Assembly: GCA_029865515.1 (NCBI GenBank)
Contig: JAOUGQ010000109.1
Span: 1 to 9,184 of the forward strand
Origin: Nitrospirota bacterium
Lineage (GTDB): Bacteria > Nitrospirota > Nitrospiria > Nitrospirales > UBA8639
DNA: 9,184 bases
Direction of reading: 5' to 3'
Shown here: in pieces, positions 1 to 6,355 of the stretch
Layout: every line of letters starts with the position of its first letter
How positions within the stretch are numbered: position 1 is the stretch's first letter
Translations under genes and position numbers: made by a program
The notes under the pieces: generated by a model
Told to the model about the DNA's origin: nothing
What the model saw: the letters and a program-made list of their open reading frames with translations, nothing else
Databases searched by the model: none

Positions 1-28
1 TGGGGATTGAGGTTTGTCGGTTGACCTC

Positions 29-57
29 TTGCCTTTAAAAAAGGAAAGTGCTAGGTT
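29..57 (+). promoter_or_regulatory. Weak sigma-70-like promoter candidate upstream of rimP
   Basis: TTGCCT (29-34) and TAGGTT (52-57) are separated by 17 nt and match the -35 and -10 consensus at 4/6 and 3/6 positions. A better -35 word, TTGACC (21-26), has no matching -10 at normal spacing. Transcription from this site would begin near 64, just before the terminator hairpin, which would exclude the 40-50/84-94 pairing. The operon promoter may lie upstream of the window. Confidence 0.2.
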
Positions 58-94
58 ATTTTTGAGTAGAGTGGGCGTGAGCCCACTTTTTTTT
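40..94 (+). promoter_or_regulatory. Possible antiterminator pairing in the rimP leader
   Basis: Bases 40-50 (AAAGGAAAGTG) can pair with bases 84-94 (CACTTTTTTTT) over 11 contiguous positions, two of them G-U wobbles. This pairing would capture the 3' end of the terminator stem and its whole U-tract, so it excludes the 71-94 hairpin. It can form only if the transcript starts upstream of base 40. The A-rich and T-rich composition makes chance pairing fairly likely. Confidence 0.3.
71..94 (+). terminator. Intrinsic terminator-like hairpin in the rimP leader (candidate attenuator)
   Basis: A perfect 6-bp stem, GTGGGC (71-76) with GCCCAC (81-86), closes a GTGA tetraloop and is followed at once by eight T residues (87-94). 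That is the full form of a Rho-independent terminator. It ends 37 nt before the rimP start and faces the operon, so it either stops transcription arriving from upstream or acts as a premature terminator (attenuator). Premature-terminator leaders before rimP are known from comparative studies of other bacteria (the Rfam rimP leader families). Applying that role here is inference. An alternative pairing that would break the hairpin is listed separately. Confidence 0.8.
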
Positions 95-131
95 GGTCTT
101 TACTTCTGGCCGCTAGTAGTGAGGAATTCTG

Positions 132-611
132 GTGGCCTTCACGGCTGAAAATCTTGAGCAGACTATTCGCCAAGTAGGCGAACCTATTGCTCGAGCCTTA
201 GGAGTAGAAATTCTCGAGGTTCAGTGCACTGGGAGACCCGCCAACCCTTTGGTTCGACTGATTCTTGATAAAAAAGGGGGAGTAGGAATTGAAGACTGTG
301 AACAATTCCATCAATCTCTGCGTCGAACATGGGAGGTTCTGCACCCAGAGCATTCGATGTGCCGGTTTGAGGTTTCTTCGCCAGGGTTAGATCGACCGCT
401 GAGGGAGCCAAGAGATTTTCAGCGGGTGGTGGGCGAACTTCTTCGAGTCACGCTGAGGAACCCGATGAATAAGCATTCGGTGATCTTGGGGCGATTGACA
501 ACCGTGACAGATACGGGGATTCATTTGATAGATGAGCAAAGCAACAATACGGGAGAAATATGTGTGGCGTGGGCTGATATTGTTAAAGCGAGATTAGAGA
601 TCAAAATCTAG
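132..611 (+). CDS. rimP: Ribosome maturation factor RimP
   Basis: RimP (YhbC/YlxS family, cytoplasmic) binds the maturing 30S subunit and helps assemble the region around uS12. The 159-residue product is close to the usual length of about 150. An N-terminal alpha/beta domain (about 1-90) contains the family hallmark VSSPGLDRPL at 81-90, and the C-terminal part (about 91-159) fits the SH3-like domain. The start is a GTG, preceded by GAGGA (121-125) at 6-nt spacing, and the protein begins MAFTAENLEQ, which fits the family's N-terminal helix. It is the first gene of the block, directly before nusA as in most bacteria, with a 70-nt gap to the nusA start. Expression is probably controlled through the terminator-like hairpin just upstream. 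Nothing looks truncated. Identification rests on the motif and the gene order. Confidence 0.95.
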   Translation: MAFTAENLEQTIRQVGEPIARALGVEILEVQCTGRPANPLVRLILDKKGGVGIEDCEQFHQSLRRTWEVLHPEHSMCRFEVSSPGLDRPLREPRDFQRVVGELLRVTLRNPMNKHSVILGRLTTVTDTGIHLIDEQSNNTGEICVAWADIVKARLEIKI

Positions 612-671
612 CGTTTTTGGGAAGTGTGCACTAATTGCCCATGTCCGATTGAACCGTTCATCGTGCGTTGC

Positions 672-676
672 GAGGA
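672..676 (+). promoter_or_regulatory. Ribosome binding site that fixes the nusA start
   Basis: GAGGA lies 5 nt before the ATG at 682, an acceptable Shine-Dalgarno spacing. The reading frame stays open back to a TTG at 649, but nothing like a binding site precedes that codon. The extra 11 residues also resemble no NusA N-terminus. This supports 682 as the true start. Confidence 0.75.
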
Positions 677-681
677 ATAAT

Positions 682-1902
682 ATGAAAAGTGAATTAATGT
701 TGGTCATTGATCAAATTGGTCGGGAGAAAGGCATTGATAAGGCCAAAGTCATTGCGGCGTTGGAGTCAGCTCTTCTCACGGCCGCGAAAAAGCGATTTGG
801 ACATGGCGAAAATATTCAAGTCGATATAGATTCGGAAACCGGTGAAATTTCCATTGTGAAGAAAAAGACGATTGCGGAGAACGTCTTGGATTCCCAAACG
901 GAGATTTCATTGGAAGAAGCCAGGCGGATTGATGAAGAAGCGGAAATGGGGGATGAAATCGGCTCTCTCATTGATTTGGAAGAATTTGGACGAATTGCTG
1001 CACAAGCCGCGAAGCAGGTCATTTGCCAAAAAGTCCGAGAGGCGGAATGGGAATCCATTGAACGGGAGTATTCCAAAAAAGAAGGGGAATTGGTTCATGG
1101 CGTCATTCTGGGCCAAGAGCGTCGAAATTACCTTGTCGACATTGGAAAAACGGAAGCCCTTTTGCCGATTCAGGAGCAGATTCCTCGTGAAACTCATCGA
1201 CGTGGCGATCGGGTTCGTGCGCTGCTTTTAGAAGTTCGACGAACTCCCAAAGACGTGCAGGTTATTTTATCGCGAGCCCATCCGCAATTTGTGGTGAAGC
1301 TTTTTGGCCTGGAAGTGCCTGAAATTGCAGAGAAAATAGTTGAAATTAAAGGGGTGGTTCGTGAGCCTGGTGACCGAACGAAAATTTCGGTGGCCTCTCG
1401 CGATAAGGCGGTTGATCCGGTTGGCGCGTGCGTCGGAGTTAAAGGTTCACGGGTCCAGGCTATTGTTCGTGAATTGCACGGTGAAAAAATTGATATCATT
1501 CCCTGGACCAACGATCCACGGGTGTTTATTGGTGAAGCGTTAAATCCTGCTTCCATTGAAAAGGTGGGAATTGATGAACAAAAGAAATCGGCTTTAGTGG
1601 TGGTCGCCGATTCTCAGCTCTCCTTGGCGATCGGGAAAAATGGACAAAATGTGAGATTAGCGGCCAAATTGACGGGTTGGAAGATTGATATTATAAGTGC
1701 CACTGAATATGAAAAGCAGAAGCTTGAACGGGATCGGGAAATCAAAGCCGCCCTGGCTGAAGAGGCTGCGCAGATTACAGAAGAGCCGGTGGGAAATTCC
1801 GTGCAAACGGAGGAACCCGAAGAGGGAGTCATGGAGAATTCAGCAGTGCTGCAAACGGAAGCAGAGCCGGGTTCGTCATCAAGGGACACTGCTTCACAGT
1901 AA
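682..1902 (+). CDS. nusA: Transcription termination/antitermination factor NusA
   Basis: NusA binds RNA polymerase and nascent RNA and modulates pausing, termination and antitermination. The 406-residue product begins MKSELMLVIDQIGREKGIDK, typical of the polymerase-binding N-terminal domain (about 1-130). It continues with an S1 domain (about 134-200), KH1 (about 201-277, GVKG loop at 252-255) and KH2 (about 280-339, GKNG loop at 318-321). After KH2 there is only a glutamate-rich, low-complexity tail (340-406). The C-terminal AR repeats of the roughly 495-residue E. coli protein are absent, as in many other phyla. The tail has the look of a disordered segment. The gene sits between rimP and infB, and its stop codon overlaps the infB ribosome binding site, so co-transcription is nearly certain. 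The ylxR and ylxQ genes that lie between nusA and infB in Firmicutes are missing. Confidence 0.97.
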   Translation: MKSELMLVIDQIGREKGIDKAKVIAALESALLTAAKKRFGHGENIQVDIDSETGEISIVKKKTIAENVLDSQTEISLEEARRIDEEAEMGDEIGSLIDLEEFGRIAAQAAKQVICQKVREAEWESIEREYSKKEGELVHGVILGQERRNYLVDIGKTEALLPIQEQIPRETHRRGDRVRALLLEVRRTPKDVQVILSRAHPQFVVKLFGLEVPEIAEKIVEIKGVVREPGDRTKISVASRDKAVDPVGACVGVKGSRVQAIVRELHGEKIDIIPWTNDPRVFIGEALNPASIEKVGIDEQKKSALVVVADSQLSLAIGKNGQNVRLAAKLTGWKIDIISATEYEKQKLERDREIKAALAEEAAQITEEPVGNSVQTEEPEEGVMENSAVLQTEAEPGSSSRDTASQ

Positions 1903-1911
1903 AGGACGTGC

Positions 1912-4521
1912 ATGAGAGTTCATGAAATAGCCAAAAAGCTTGGGATGGAAAGCCGCGTGCTTATACCTGAATTGGTGCGACTCGGGATTCAGGTCACTTC
2001 CCATAGTAATGCGGTGGAAGATGATGCGGCCCAGTGGGCGATGGATGTTATTCTAGGTAAAACACCCGAATCCACGACCAAGCCTCGTGAGGCAGCTCTT
2101 TCAGGGGATACCGTTGGGAAAAAGGCTGAGGGGGGGCGGCTACTGAAAAAAGATTCCTCGTCTTCAGGGAAGCTCAGATCTGAATCGGTGCCCGAAGAAC
2201 CCAAGAAAGCCGAAAAGAAACACATTCTTATTAAAAAGAAAAAAACGGAAGAGGAACTCCTATCGGAGATGGAGGAAATCCCCTCAACCCATGAAGAGGG
2301 AGTGGGGGAGTTACCGACCACAAGAGTAGAACTCGGGGCACAATTAGAGACGCCACAGGTCCTGGGGGCGACCACAAGCGAATCGGCCCTGGAATCTCTC
2401 CAAGAGGTCTCTGGTCCATTGTCCTTGGAAGGGGAAGCCGCTGCTGGTTCCGGCGTGCCAATTACCGTCACCGAAGAGAGCAAATCTGCTGTTCTTCCTG
2501 CGGAAAAGGCAGGTGAAAAAGAGAAAAAAATAGAGGGGAAGCTCGACAAAAAAGGTGTCCCTCCACCCCGGGAGATTTCCACAGAAGAAAAGGTAAAAAA
2601 GCCCAAAAAGACTGCGAGGGTCAAGGATGAGGATCTCTTTGCCGCCCGTTTTGAGGATGCGGCTGTCTGGCAAGACCTTCGGCCATTGCCGACGTTACGG
2701 CGTGAAGAACGTGCCCGTCAGGTTCAACCGACTACGGTGGGTGAAATTACGAAACCCCGGAAAAAAGTTATGAAGGTCACTGCTGGGATATCCGTGAAAG
2801 ATTTCGCGGAAGTGATAGGTCAAAAGCCAACGGAAATTATTCGGAAATTAATGGATTTGAACATCGTGAAAACCCTCAATCAACCCATGGATTTGGATGC
2901 GGGGGTGCTCATTGCCGAGGGGTACGGCCTTGCTGTTGAAGCGGTGGCTCCCAAGGGAGGCGAAGCCCTCTTGGAGGAAGTGCTGGAGGGCGGAGGACAT
3001 GAACAGTTAGAGCCCCGCGCTCCTGTTGTGACGGTCATGGGACATGTCGACCATGGCAAAACATCATTATTGGATGCCATTCGGAAGACGCAAGTGACTG
3101 ACCAGGAAGCGGGTGGAATTACTCAGCATATTGGTGCGTCGTTTGTGAAGGCCGGTGAACGTGGGGTGACCTTCCTGGATACGCCGGGCCATGAAGCATT
3201 CACGGCTATGCGGGCGCGCGGGGCTCAGGTCACCGATATTGTGGTGTTAGTCGTGGCGGCAGACGATGGGCCAATGCCTCAGACAATTGAAGCCATTAAT
3301 CATGCGCAAGCGGCTAATGTGCCAATCATTGTGGCGGTGAATAAAATTGATAAACCCGGGGCAAACCCCGATCGGGTCAAGCAAAGTTTAGCGGAGTACG
3401 GTCTGCAACCCGAGGCGTGGGGAGGCCAAACCATTTTCGTTGAAGTATCGGCCAAACAAAATAAGGGGTTGGACCAACTGCTCGACATGCTGTTACTTCA
3501 GGCGGAAATGATGGAATTAAAAGGTGATTCCACGTGTTCTGCCCGTGGGGTCGTGTTGGAAGCGAAGCTGGATAAGGGGCGTGGGCCGGTTGCCACTGTA
3601 TTGATTCAAGGGGGAACCTTACGAATCGGAGATACATTTGTGGTGGGGTCGGTGAGTGGCCGGGTGCGTGGCCTGACATCCGATAAAGGTGTACGGTTGA
3701 AAGAGGCCGGGCCATCCATACCGGTTGAAGTCATCGGCTTATTGGGGGTTCCCGAAGCCGGGGATCAATTGATCGTGGTGAAGGATGAACGGGCTGCGCG
3801 GGAAATTGCCCAGGCACGGCATCAAAAGCAAAAAGATGTTGGTCTTGCGGCTACGTCCAGAAGAACGCTGGAGGAACTTTATGCAGAATCCAAGGACGGG
3901 GAAATCAAGGAATTGCCGCTGCTGATTAAGGCGGACGTGCAAGGATCGGTGGGGGCCTTAGCGGATGCACTCCTGAAGATTTCTACGGACGCGGTGAAAC
4001 TCAAGCTCATTCATAGTGGAGTAGGAGGTATCAACGAATCCGATGTGCTGTTAGCCGCCGCGTCAAAGGCGATTATCATCGGATTCCATGTGCGGCCGGA
4101 TTCTAAGGCGGCCAATATTGCTGAGCGCGAAGGTGTGGAAATCCGATTGTATAACATTATCTATAATGTCCTGGATGATATTCGTTCCGCAGCCGAGGGG
4201 CTGTTGGCCCCGACGATCAAAGAGCGAGTCATGGGTCATGCAGAGGTTCGGCAGCTGTTTTCTGTTCCCAAAATGGGTACCATTGCCGGCTGTTACGTCA
4301 ATGATGGGTCCATATCTCGTGCAGCCACTAAGGTGAGGGTTGTTCGTGATCAGGTGACCATCTATGAAGGAAAAATCGGGTCGTTGAGACGATTCAAGGA
4401 TGATGCGCGTGAAGTCCAGCAGGGGTATGAATGCGGAATCGGGATTGAAAATTTCAATGATTTAAAAGTCGGAGATGTGCTTGAGGCCTATGTGTTGGAG
4501 GAGGAAGCCGCGAAATTATAA
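1912..4521 (+). CDS. infB: Translation initiation factor IF-2
   Basis: IF-2 is the GTPase that brings initiator fMet-tRNA to the 30S subunit and promotes 50S joining. The 869-residue protein opens with an IF2_N module (about 1-50, MRVHEIAKKLGM). A long, charged, Lys/Glu/Pro/Ser-rich linker of low complexity follows (about 52-283), then a second IF2_N-like module (about 284-345). The G domain shows G1 GHVDHGKT (377-384), the switch-I segment AGGITQH (400-406), G3 DTPGH (423-427), G4 NKID (477-480) and G5 SAK (513-515). The remainder gives the beta-barrel domain II, domain III and the C-terminal tRNA-binding domain, ending near LEAYVLEEEAAKL. AAAGGA (1901-1906), overlapping the nusA stop, sits 5 nt before the ATG, which suggests coupled translation. 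All GTPase residues are intact and the length is normal for a long-linker IF-2. Confidence 0.98.
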   Translation: MRVHEIAKKLGMESRVLIPELVRLGIQVTSHSNAVEDDAAQWAMDVILGKTPESTTKPREAALSGDTVGKKAEGGRLLKKDSSSSGKLRSESVPEEPKKAEKKHILIKKKKTEEELLSEMEEIPSTHEEGVGELPTTRVELGAQLETPQVLGATTSESALESLQEVSGPLSLEGEAAAGSGVPITVTEESKSAVLPAEKAGEKEKKIEGKLDKKGVPPPREISTEEKVKKPKKTARVKDEDLFAARFEDAAVWQDLRPLPTLRREERARQVQPTTVGEITKPRKKVMKVTAGISVKDFAEVIGQKPTEIIRKLMDLNIVKTLNQPMDLDAGVLIAEGYGLAVEAVAPKGGEALLEEVLEGGGHEQLEPRAPVVTVMGHVDHGKTSLLDAIRKTQVTDQEAGGITQHIGASFVKAGERGVTFLDTPGHEAFTAMRARGAQVTDIVVLVVAADDGPMPQTIEAINHAQAANVPIIVAVNKIDKPGANPDRVKQSLAEYGLQPEAWGGQTIFVEVSAKQNKGLDQLLDMLLLQAEMMELKGDSTCSARGVVLEAKLDKGRGPVATVLIQGGTLRIGDTFVVGSVSGRVRGLTSDKGVRLKEAGPSIPVEVIGLLGVPEAGDQLIVVKDERAAREIAQARHQKQKDVGLAATSRRTLEELYAESKDGEIKELPLLIKADVQGSVGALADALLKISTDAVKLKLIHSGVGGINESDVLLAAASKAIIIGFHVRPDSKAANIAEREGVEIRLYNIIYNVLDDIRSAAEGLLAPTIKERVMGHAEVRQLFSVPKMGTIAGCYVNDGSISRAATKVRVVRDQVTIYEGKIGSLRRFKDDAREVQQGYECGIGIENFNDLKVGDVLEAYVLEEEAAKL

Positions 4522-4546
4522 CGCCGGGGCAATAAGGGAAGTCTGA

Positions 4547-4834
4547 ATGGGGATGATGGTCGGGTTATGCACGGTCGAACTCCACATTCCAGATGTTCAA
4601 TCGCTGAAAGGCAAGCGCCAGGTTCTCTCAAGTCTGACGACCCGATTACGGAACCGGTTCAACATTTCGGTCGCTGAAATTGATGAACACGACCTTTGGC
4701 AAAAAGCCATTCTGGGGATTGCGTGTGTGGCTAATGACACGGGAAGGGTCAATCAGATCTTAGATCAGGTTCTCAACCTTATTCGAGCCACTCCCTCTCT
4801 TGAGCTTGTACGATCTCAGATTGAAGTCTTATAA
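4547..4834 (+). CDS. DUF503 (YlxP-family) protein of unknown function
   Basis: This 95-residue protein matches the DUF503/YlxP family as I recall it. It has an N-terminal beta-strand VGLCTVELHIP, then SLKGKR with a helix (about 19-36), the segment NISVAEIDEHDLWQKAILGIA (about 39-59), and a C-terminal helix (about 65-80). The family is short and has a ferredoxin-like fold in solved members, but no established reaction. In many bacteria, including Bacillus, it lies between infB and rbfA, as here, which points to a role in 30S assembly or translation. That role is inference from context. AAGGGA (4534-4539) precedes the first ATG by 7 nt, so 4547 is preferred over the ATGs at 4553 and 4556. The gene starts 25 nt after infB and ends 22 nt before rbfA. 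There is no signal peptide or membrane segment. Confidence 0.88.
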   Translation: MGMMVGLCTVELHIPDVQSLKGKRQVLSSLTTRLRNRFNISVAEIDEHDLWQKAILGIACVANDTGRVNQILDQVLNLIRATPSLELVRSQIEVL

Positions 4835-4856
4835 GCTCCCGTTGATTTTTCAAGCC

Positions 4857-5240
4857 ATGGCAAAAACAAATGTCAGTCGTGCAACGCGGGTTGCTGATCA
4901 AATCCGGATGGAAGTGGCAGAGATTCTTTCTAGAAAAATCAAGGATCCACGCATCCAATTCGTGACGGTGACGGATGTGACGGTGACGGCCGACCTCAAG
5001 ATCGCACGAGTGTACGTGACGGCTTTGGATCAAGACCATTTTGACCAAGTAACCGGCCCTGGGCTCAAAAGTGCTGTGGGATTTATTCGAACGGAATTGG
5101 GCCGGAGGCTCAACTTGCGGTATACCCCGGAATTAGTATTTTTTCGAGATACCAGCGCGGAGTATGGTAATCGGATTGAAAAATTGCTGGATTCTCTTCA
5201 TGAGGAACCCGGGGAACCCGGGCCATTGCCTCTCTCCTAA
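4857..5240 (+). CDS. rbfA: 30S ribosome-binding factor RbfA
   Basis: RbfA binds the 30S subunit near 16S rRNA helix 1 and the platform, supports late maturation, and is needed for cold growth in E. coli. The 127-residue product carries the family N-terminus with SRATRVADQI (7-16) and IKDPRI (28-33). The strand segment VTVTDVTVTADLKIARVYV (36-54) and the KH type II helix-kink-helix with an AxG at 73-75 follow. RYTPELVFFRDTS (88-100) precedes the final helix. The tail (116-127) is rich in Glu, Pro and Gly. The open frame extends to a TTG at 4800, inside the DUF503 gene, but those 19 residues are unlike RbfA, so the ATG at 4857 is chosen. No good Shine-Dalgarno precedes this ATG, so translation may depend on coupling to the DUF503 gene ending 22 nt upstream. 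Confidence 0.95.
   Translation: MAKTNVSRATRVADQIRMEVAEILSRKIKDPRIQFVTVTDVTVTADLKIARVYVTALDQDHFDQVTGPGLKSAVGFIRTELGRRLNLRYTPELVFFRDTSAEYGNRIEKLLDSLHEEPGEPGPLPLS
4962..4989 (+). repeat. 13-bp tandem direct repeat inside rbfA
   Basis: GTGACGGTGACGG occurs at 4962-4974 and again at 4977-4989, separated by AT. Each copy is itself built from a GTGACG doublet. The repeats encode the alternating Val-Thr residues of a conserved RbfA beta-strand region, so protein constraint together with local codon choice explains most of it. It has no sign of being a mobile or regulatory repeat. Confidence 0.85.
5208..5222 (+). repeat. GC-only inverted repeat near the 3' end of rbfA
   Basis: CCCGGG (5208-5213), a GAA spacer and CCCGGG (5217-5222) can fold into a 6-bp all-GC stem within the last 12 codons of rbfA. 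It also forms part of a 9-nt direct repeat encoding the Glu-Pro-Gly-rich tail. No T-run follows, so it is not an intrinsic terminator. It could be an RNA processing or stability element, or just a by-product of the coding repeat. Confidence 0.5.
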
Positions 5241-5306
5241 AAAGAACGAAAGCGTAATCTATTGATGACCCCAGTAGTTTCTTGCATCCACCATTCTGAA
5301 GCCGGC

Positions 5307-5313
5307 AAGGAAG
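5307..5313 (+). promoter_or_regulatory. Ribosome binding site that fixes the truB start
   Basis: AAGGAAG lies 8 nt before the ATG at 5322. The upstream in-frame candidates, TTG at 5262 and ATG at 5265, have only weak purine runs before them. They would add 19-20 residues that do not look like a TruB N-terminus. The site supports 5322 as the start. Confidence 0.7.
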
Positions 5314-5321
5314 CCCAGAGG

Positions 5322-6254
5322 ATGTCCTTACATGGAGTCCTAAACGTGAATAAGCCCGATGGATGGACATCGCATGATGTGGTGCAACGGATCCGGTCAG
5401 TGTTGGGCATTGAGAAAGTTGGGCATGCGGGGACCTTGGATCCACACGCGACAGGGGTGTTGCCGGTCTTGCTTGGCAAAGGAACGAAGATTTCTCAGTA
5501 TCTGTTGGGTTGGGAAAAGGAGTATGCCGCTGTTCTTCAATTAGGCCAACGGACTGACACCCAAGATGCCTGGGGTAGGGTTTTACAGGAATCGCCAGTG
5601 GAATCACTGACAGAGGATCACATACGTTCGGTTTTTGCGACGTTCCAGGGGTCTATCCAGCAAGTGCCGCCAATGTATTCTGCCGTTAAAATCGGGGGAC
5701 AACCCTTATATAAAAAAGCCAGGAAAGGTCAAACGGTTGACCGACCGGCCAAAACAGTCGTGATCCATGATTTGGAGATACAACGGGTGGAAATCCCAGA
5801 GGTGGCCTTTCGGGTCGTGTGTTCCAAGGGAACCTATGTTCGGACTATCTGTGCGGATATCGGGGACTTATTGCAGGTGGGTGGACATTTGAAATGGCTT
5901 CAACGTCGGCGGGTGGGGCCTATCCATATTGATCAGGCTCTTGAGGTCGAGTCCTTGAGGGGAGGACTTGAATTTTCCCACCTGGATGGGGCATTTTGGA
6001 GCTTAGACCAGGCATTAGAAGGGTTTCCCGCTGTGGAAGTCGACGGGGACGATGCTCGAAAGGTTCTTCATGGGAATGCCATCTCCTGGAATCGCGTTTT
6101 TAAGGCGAGCGAGGAATCCCGAATTCTTCCTGGAGGAGAAAAAAGAGTGAGAGTGAAACAGAAGGATGGACAATTGCTTGCTCTTGGAAAAGGACCTGTT
6201 TTTCAGGCAGGCAAGGGAGATCCGGTATTAGCCATTGAAACAGTGTTTGCCTAG
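5322..6254 (+). CDS. truB: tRNA pseudouridine(55) synthase TruB
   Basis: TruB isomerises U55 in the T-loop of elongator tRNAs to pseudouridine and also acts as a tRNA-folding chaperone. From the ATG at 5322 the protein is 310 residues, the normal size. GVLNVNKPDGWTSHD (5-19) is the usual N-terminus. The catalytic motif GHAGTLDPHATGVLP follows, with the nucleophilic aspartate at D40. Other conserved blocks are KEY with the QRTDTQDAWG segment, MYSAVKIGGQPLYKKAR, and CSKGTYVRTICADIG. The C-terminal domain, from about residue 235, ends with LALGKGPVFQAGKGDPVLAIETVFA. The gene begins 81 nt after rbfA and precedes rpsO by 101 nt, the standard rbfA-truB-rpsO order. All catalytic elements are present. 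A start at ATG 5265 with 19 more residues cannot be fully excluded. Confidence 0.96.
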   Translation: MSLHGVLNVNKPDGWTSHDVVQRIRSVLGIEKVGHAGTLDPHATGVLPVLLGKGTKISQYLLGWEKEYAAVLQLGQRTDTQDAWGRVLQESPVESLTEDHIRSVFATFQGSIQQVPPMYSAVKIGGQPLYKKARKGQTVDRPAKTVVIHDLEIQRVEIPEVAFRVVCSKGTYVRTICADIGDLLQVGGHLKWLQRRRVGPIHIDQALEVESLRGGLEFSHLDGAFWSLDQALEGFPAVEVDGDDARKVLHGNAISWNRVFKASEESRILPGGEKRVRVKQKDGQLLALGKGPVFQAGKGDPVLAIETVFA

Positions 6255-6257
6255 AAT
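6229..6257 (+). promoter_or_regulatory. Weak candidate internal promoter for rpsO-pnp
   Basis: TAGCCA (6229-6234) and TAGAAT (6252-6257) are 17 nt apart and match the sigma-70 consensus at 4/6 and 5/6. The -10 word overlaps the truB stop codon. E. coli rpsO has its own promoter in this position, which makes an internal promoter plausible, but the -35 match is poor and the assignment is tentative. Confidence 0.2.
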
Positions 6258-6321
6258 AATTGGAACAGGTCATTCACGGTCATCAATAAAACCACATTCG
6301 TAGAAGGAATATCTTACTGGA

Positions 6322-6337
6322 CTCATGCATACATGAG
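6322..6337 (+). promoter_or_regulatory. Hairpin in the rpsO leader
   Basis: CTCATG (6322-6327) and CATGAG (6332-6337) form a perfect 6-bp stem around a CATA loop, 7 nt upstream of the rpsO Shine-Dalgarno AAGGAGG (6345-6351). uS15 represses its own mRNA through 5' leader structures in several phyla, and those structures differ between lineages. This hairpin is a candidate part of such an element; its role here is inference from position. Confidence 0.4.
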
Positions 6338-6355
6338 GAGACTGAAGGAGGAGCT

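Noticed and set aside
32..44. Short inverted repeat CCTTT-AAA-AAAGG before the rimP terminator
   Set aside because: It is only 5 bp, A/T-rich and has a three-base loop. It is too weak to call as a separate structure.
21..49. TTGACC as a -35 box for the operon
   Set aside because: No -10-like hexamer lies 16-18 nt downstream (GAAAGT at 17 nt).
649..681. Upstream extension of nusA to a TTG start
   Set aside because: No Shine-Dalgarno precedes TTG 649 and the 11 extra residues do not resemble NusA. ATG 682 has GAGGA at good spacing and the canonical N-terminus.
1989..2624. Minus-strand 211-codon open frame opposite the infB linker
   Set aside because: It is antisense to the low-complexity Lys/Glu-rich linker, giving a Ser/Phe-rich product with no recognisable family. 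It is an open frame by composition only.
5262..5321. Upstream extension of truB to TTG 5262 or ATG 5265
   Set aside because: The extra 19-20 residues are unlike TruB, and a better binding site (AAGGAAG) serves ATG 5322.
5110..5607. Minus-strand open frame across the rbfA-truB junction
   Set aside because: It overlaps both conserved genes in antisense and its product has no recognisable motif or family.
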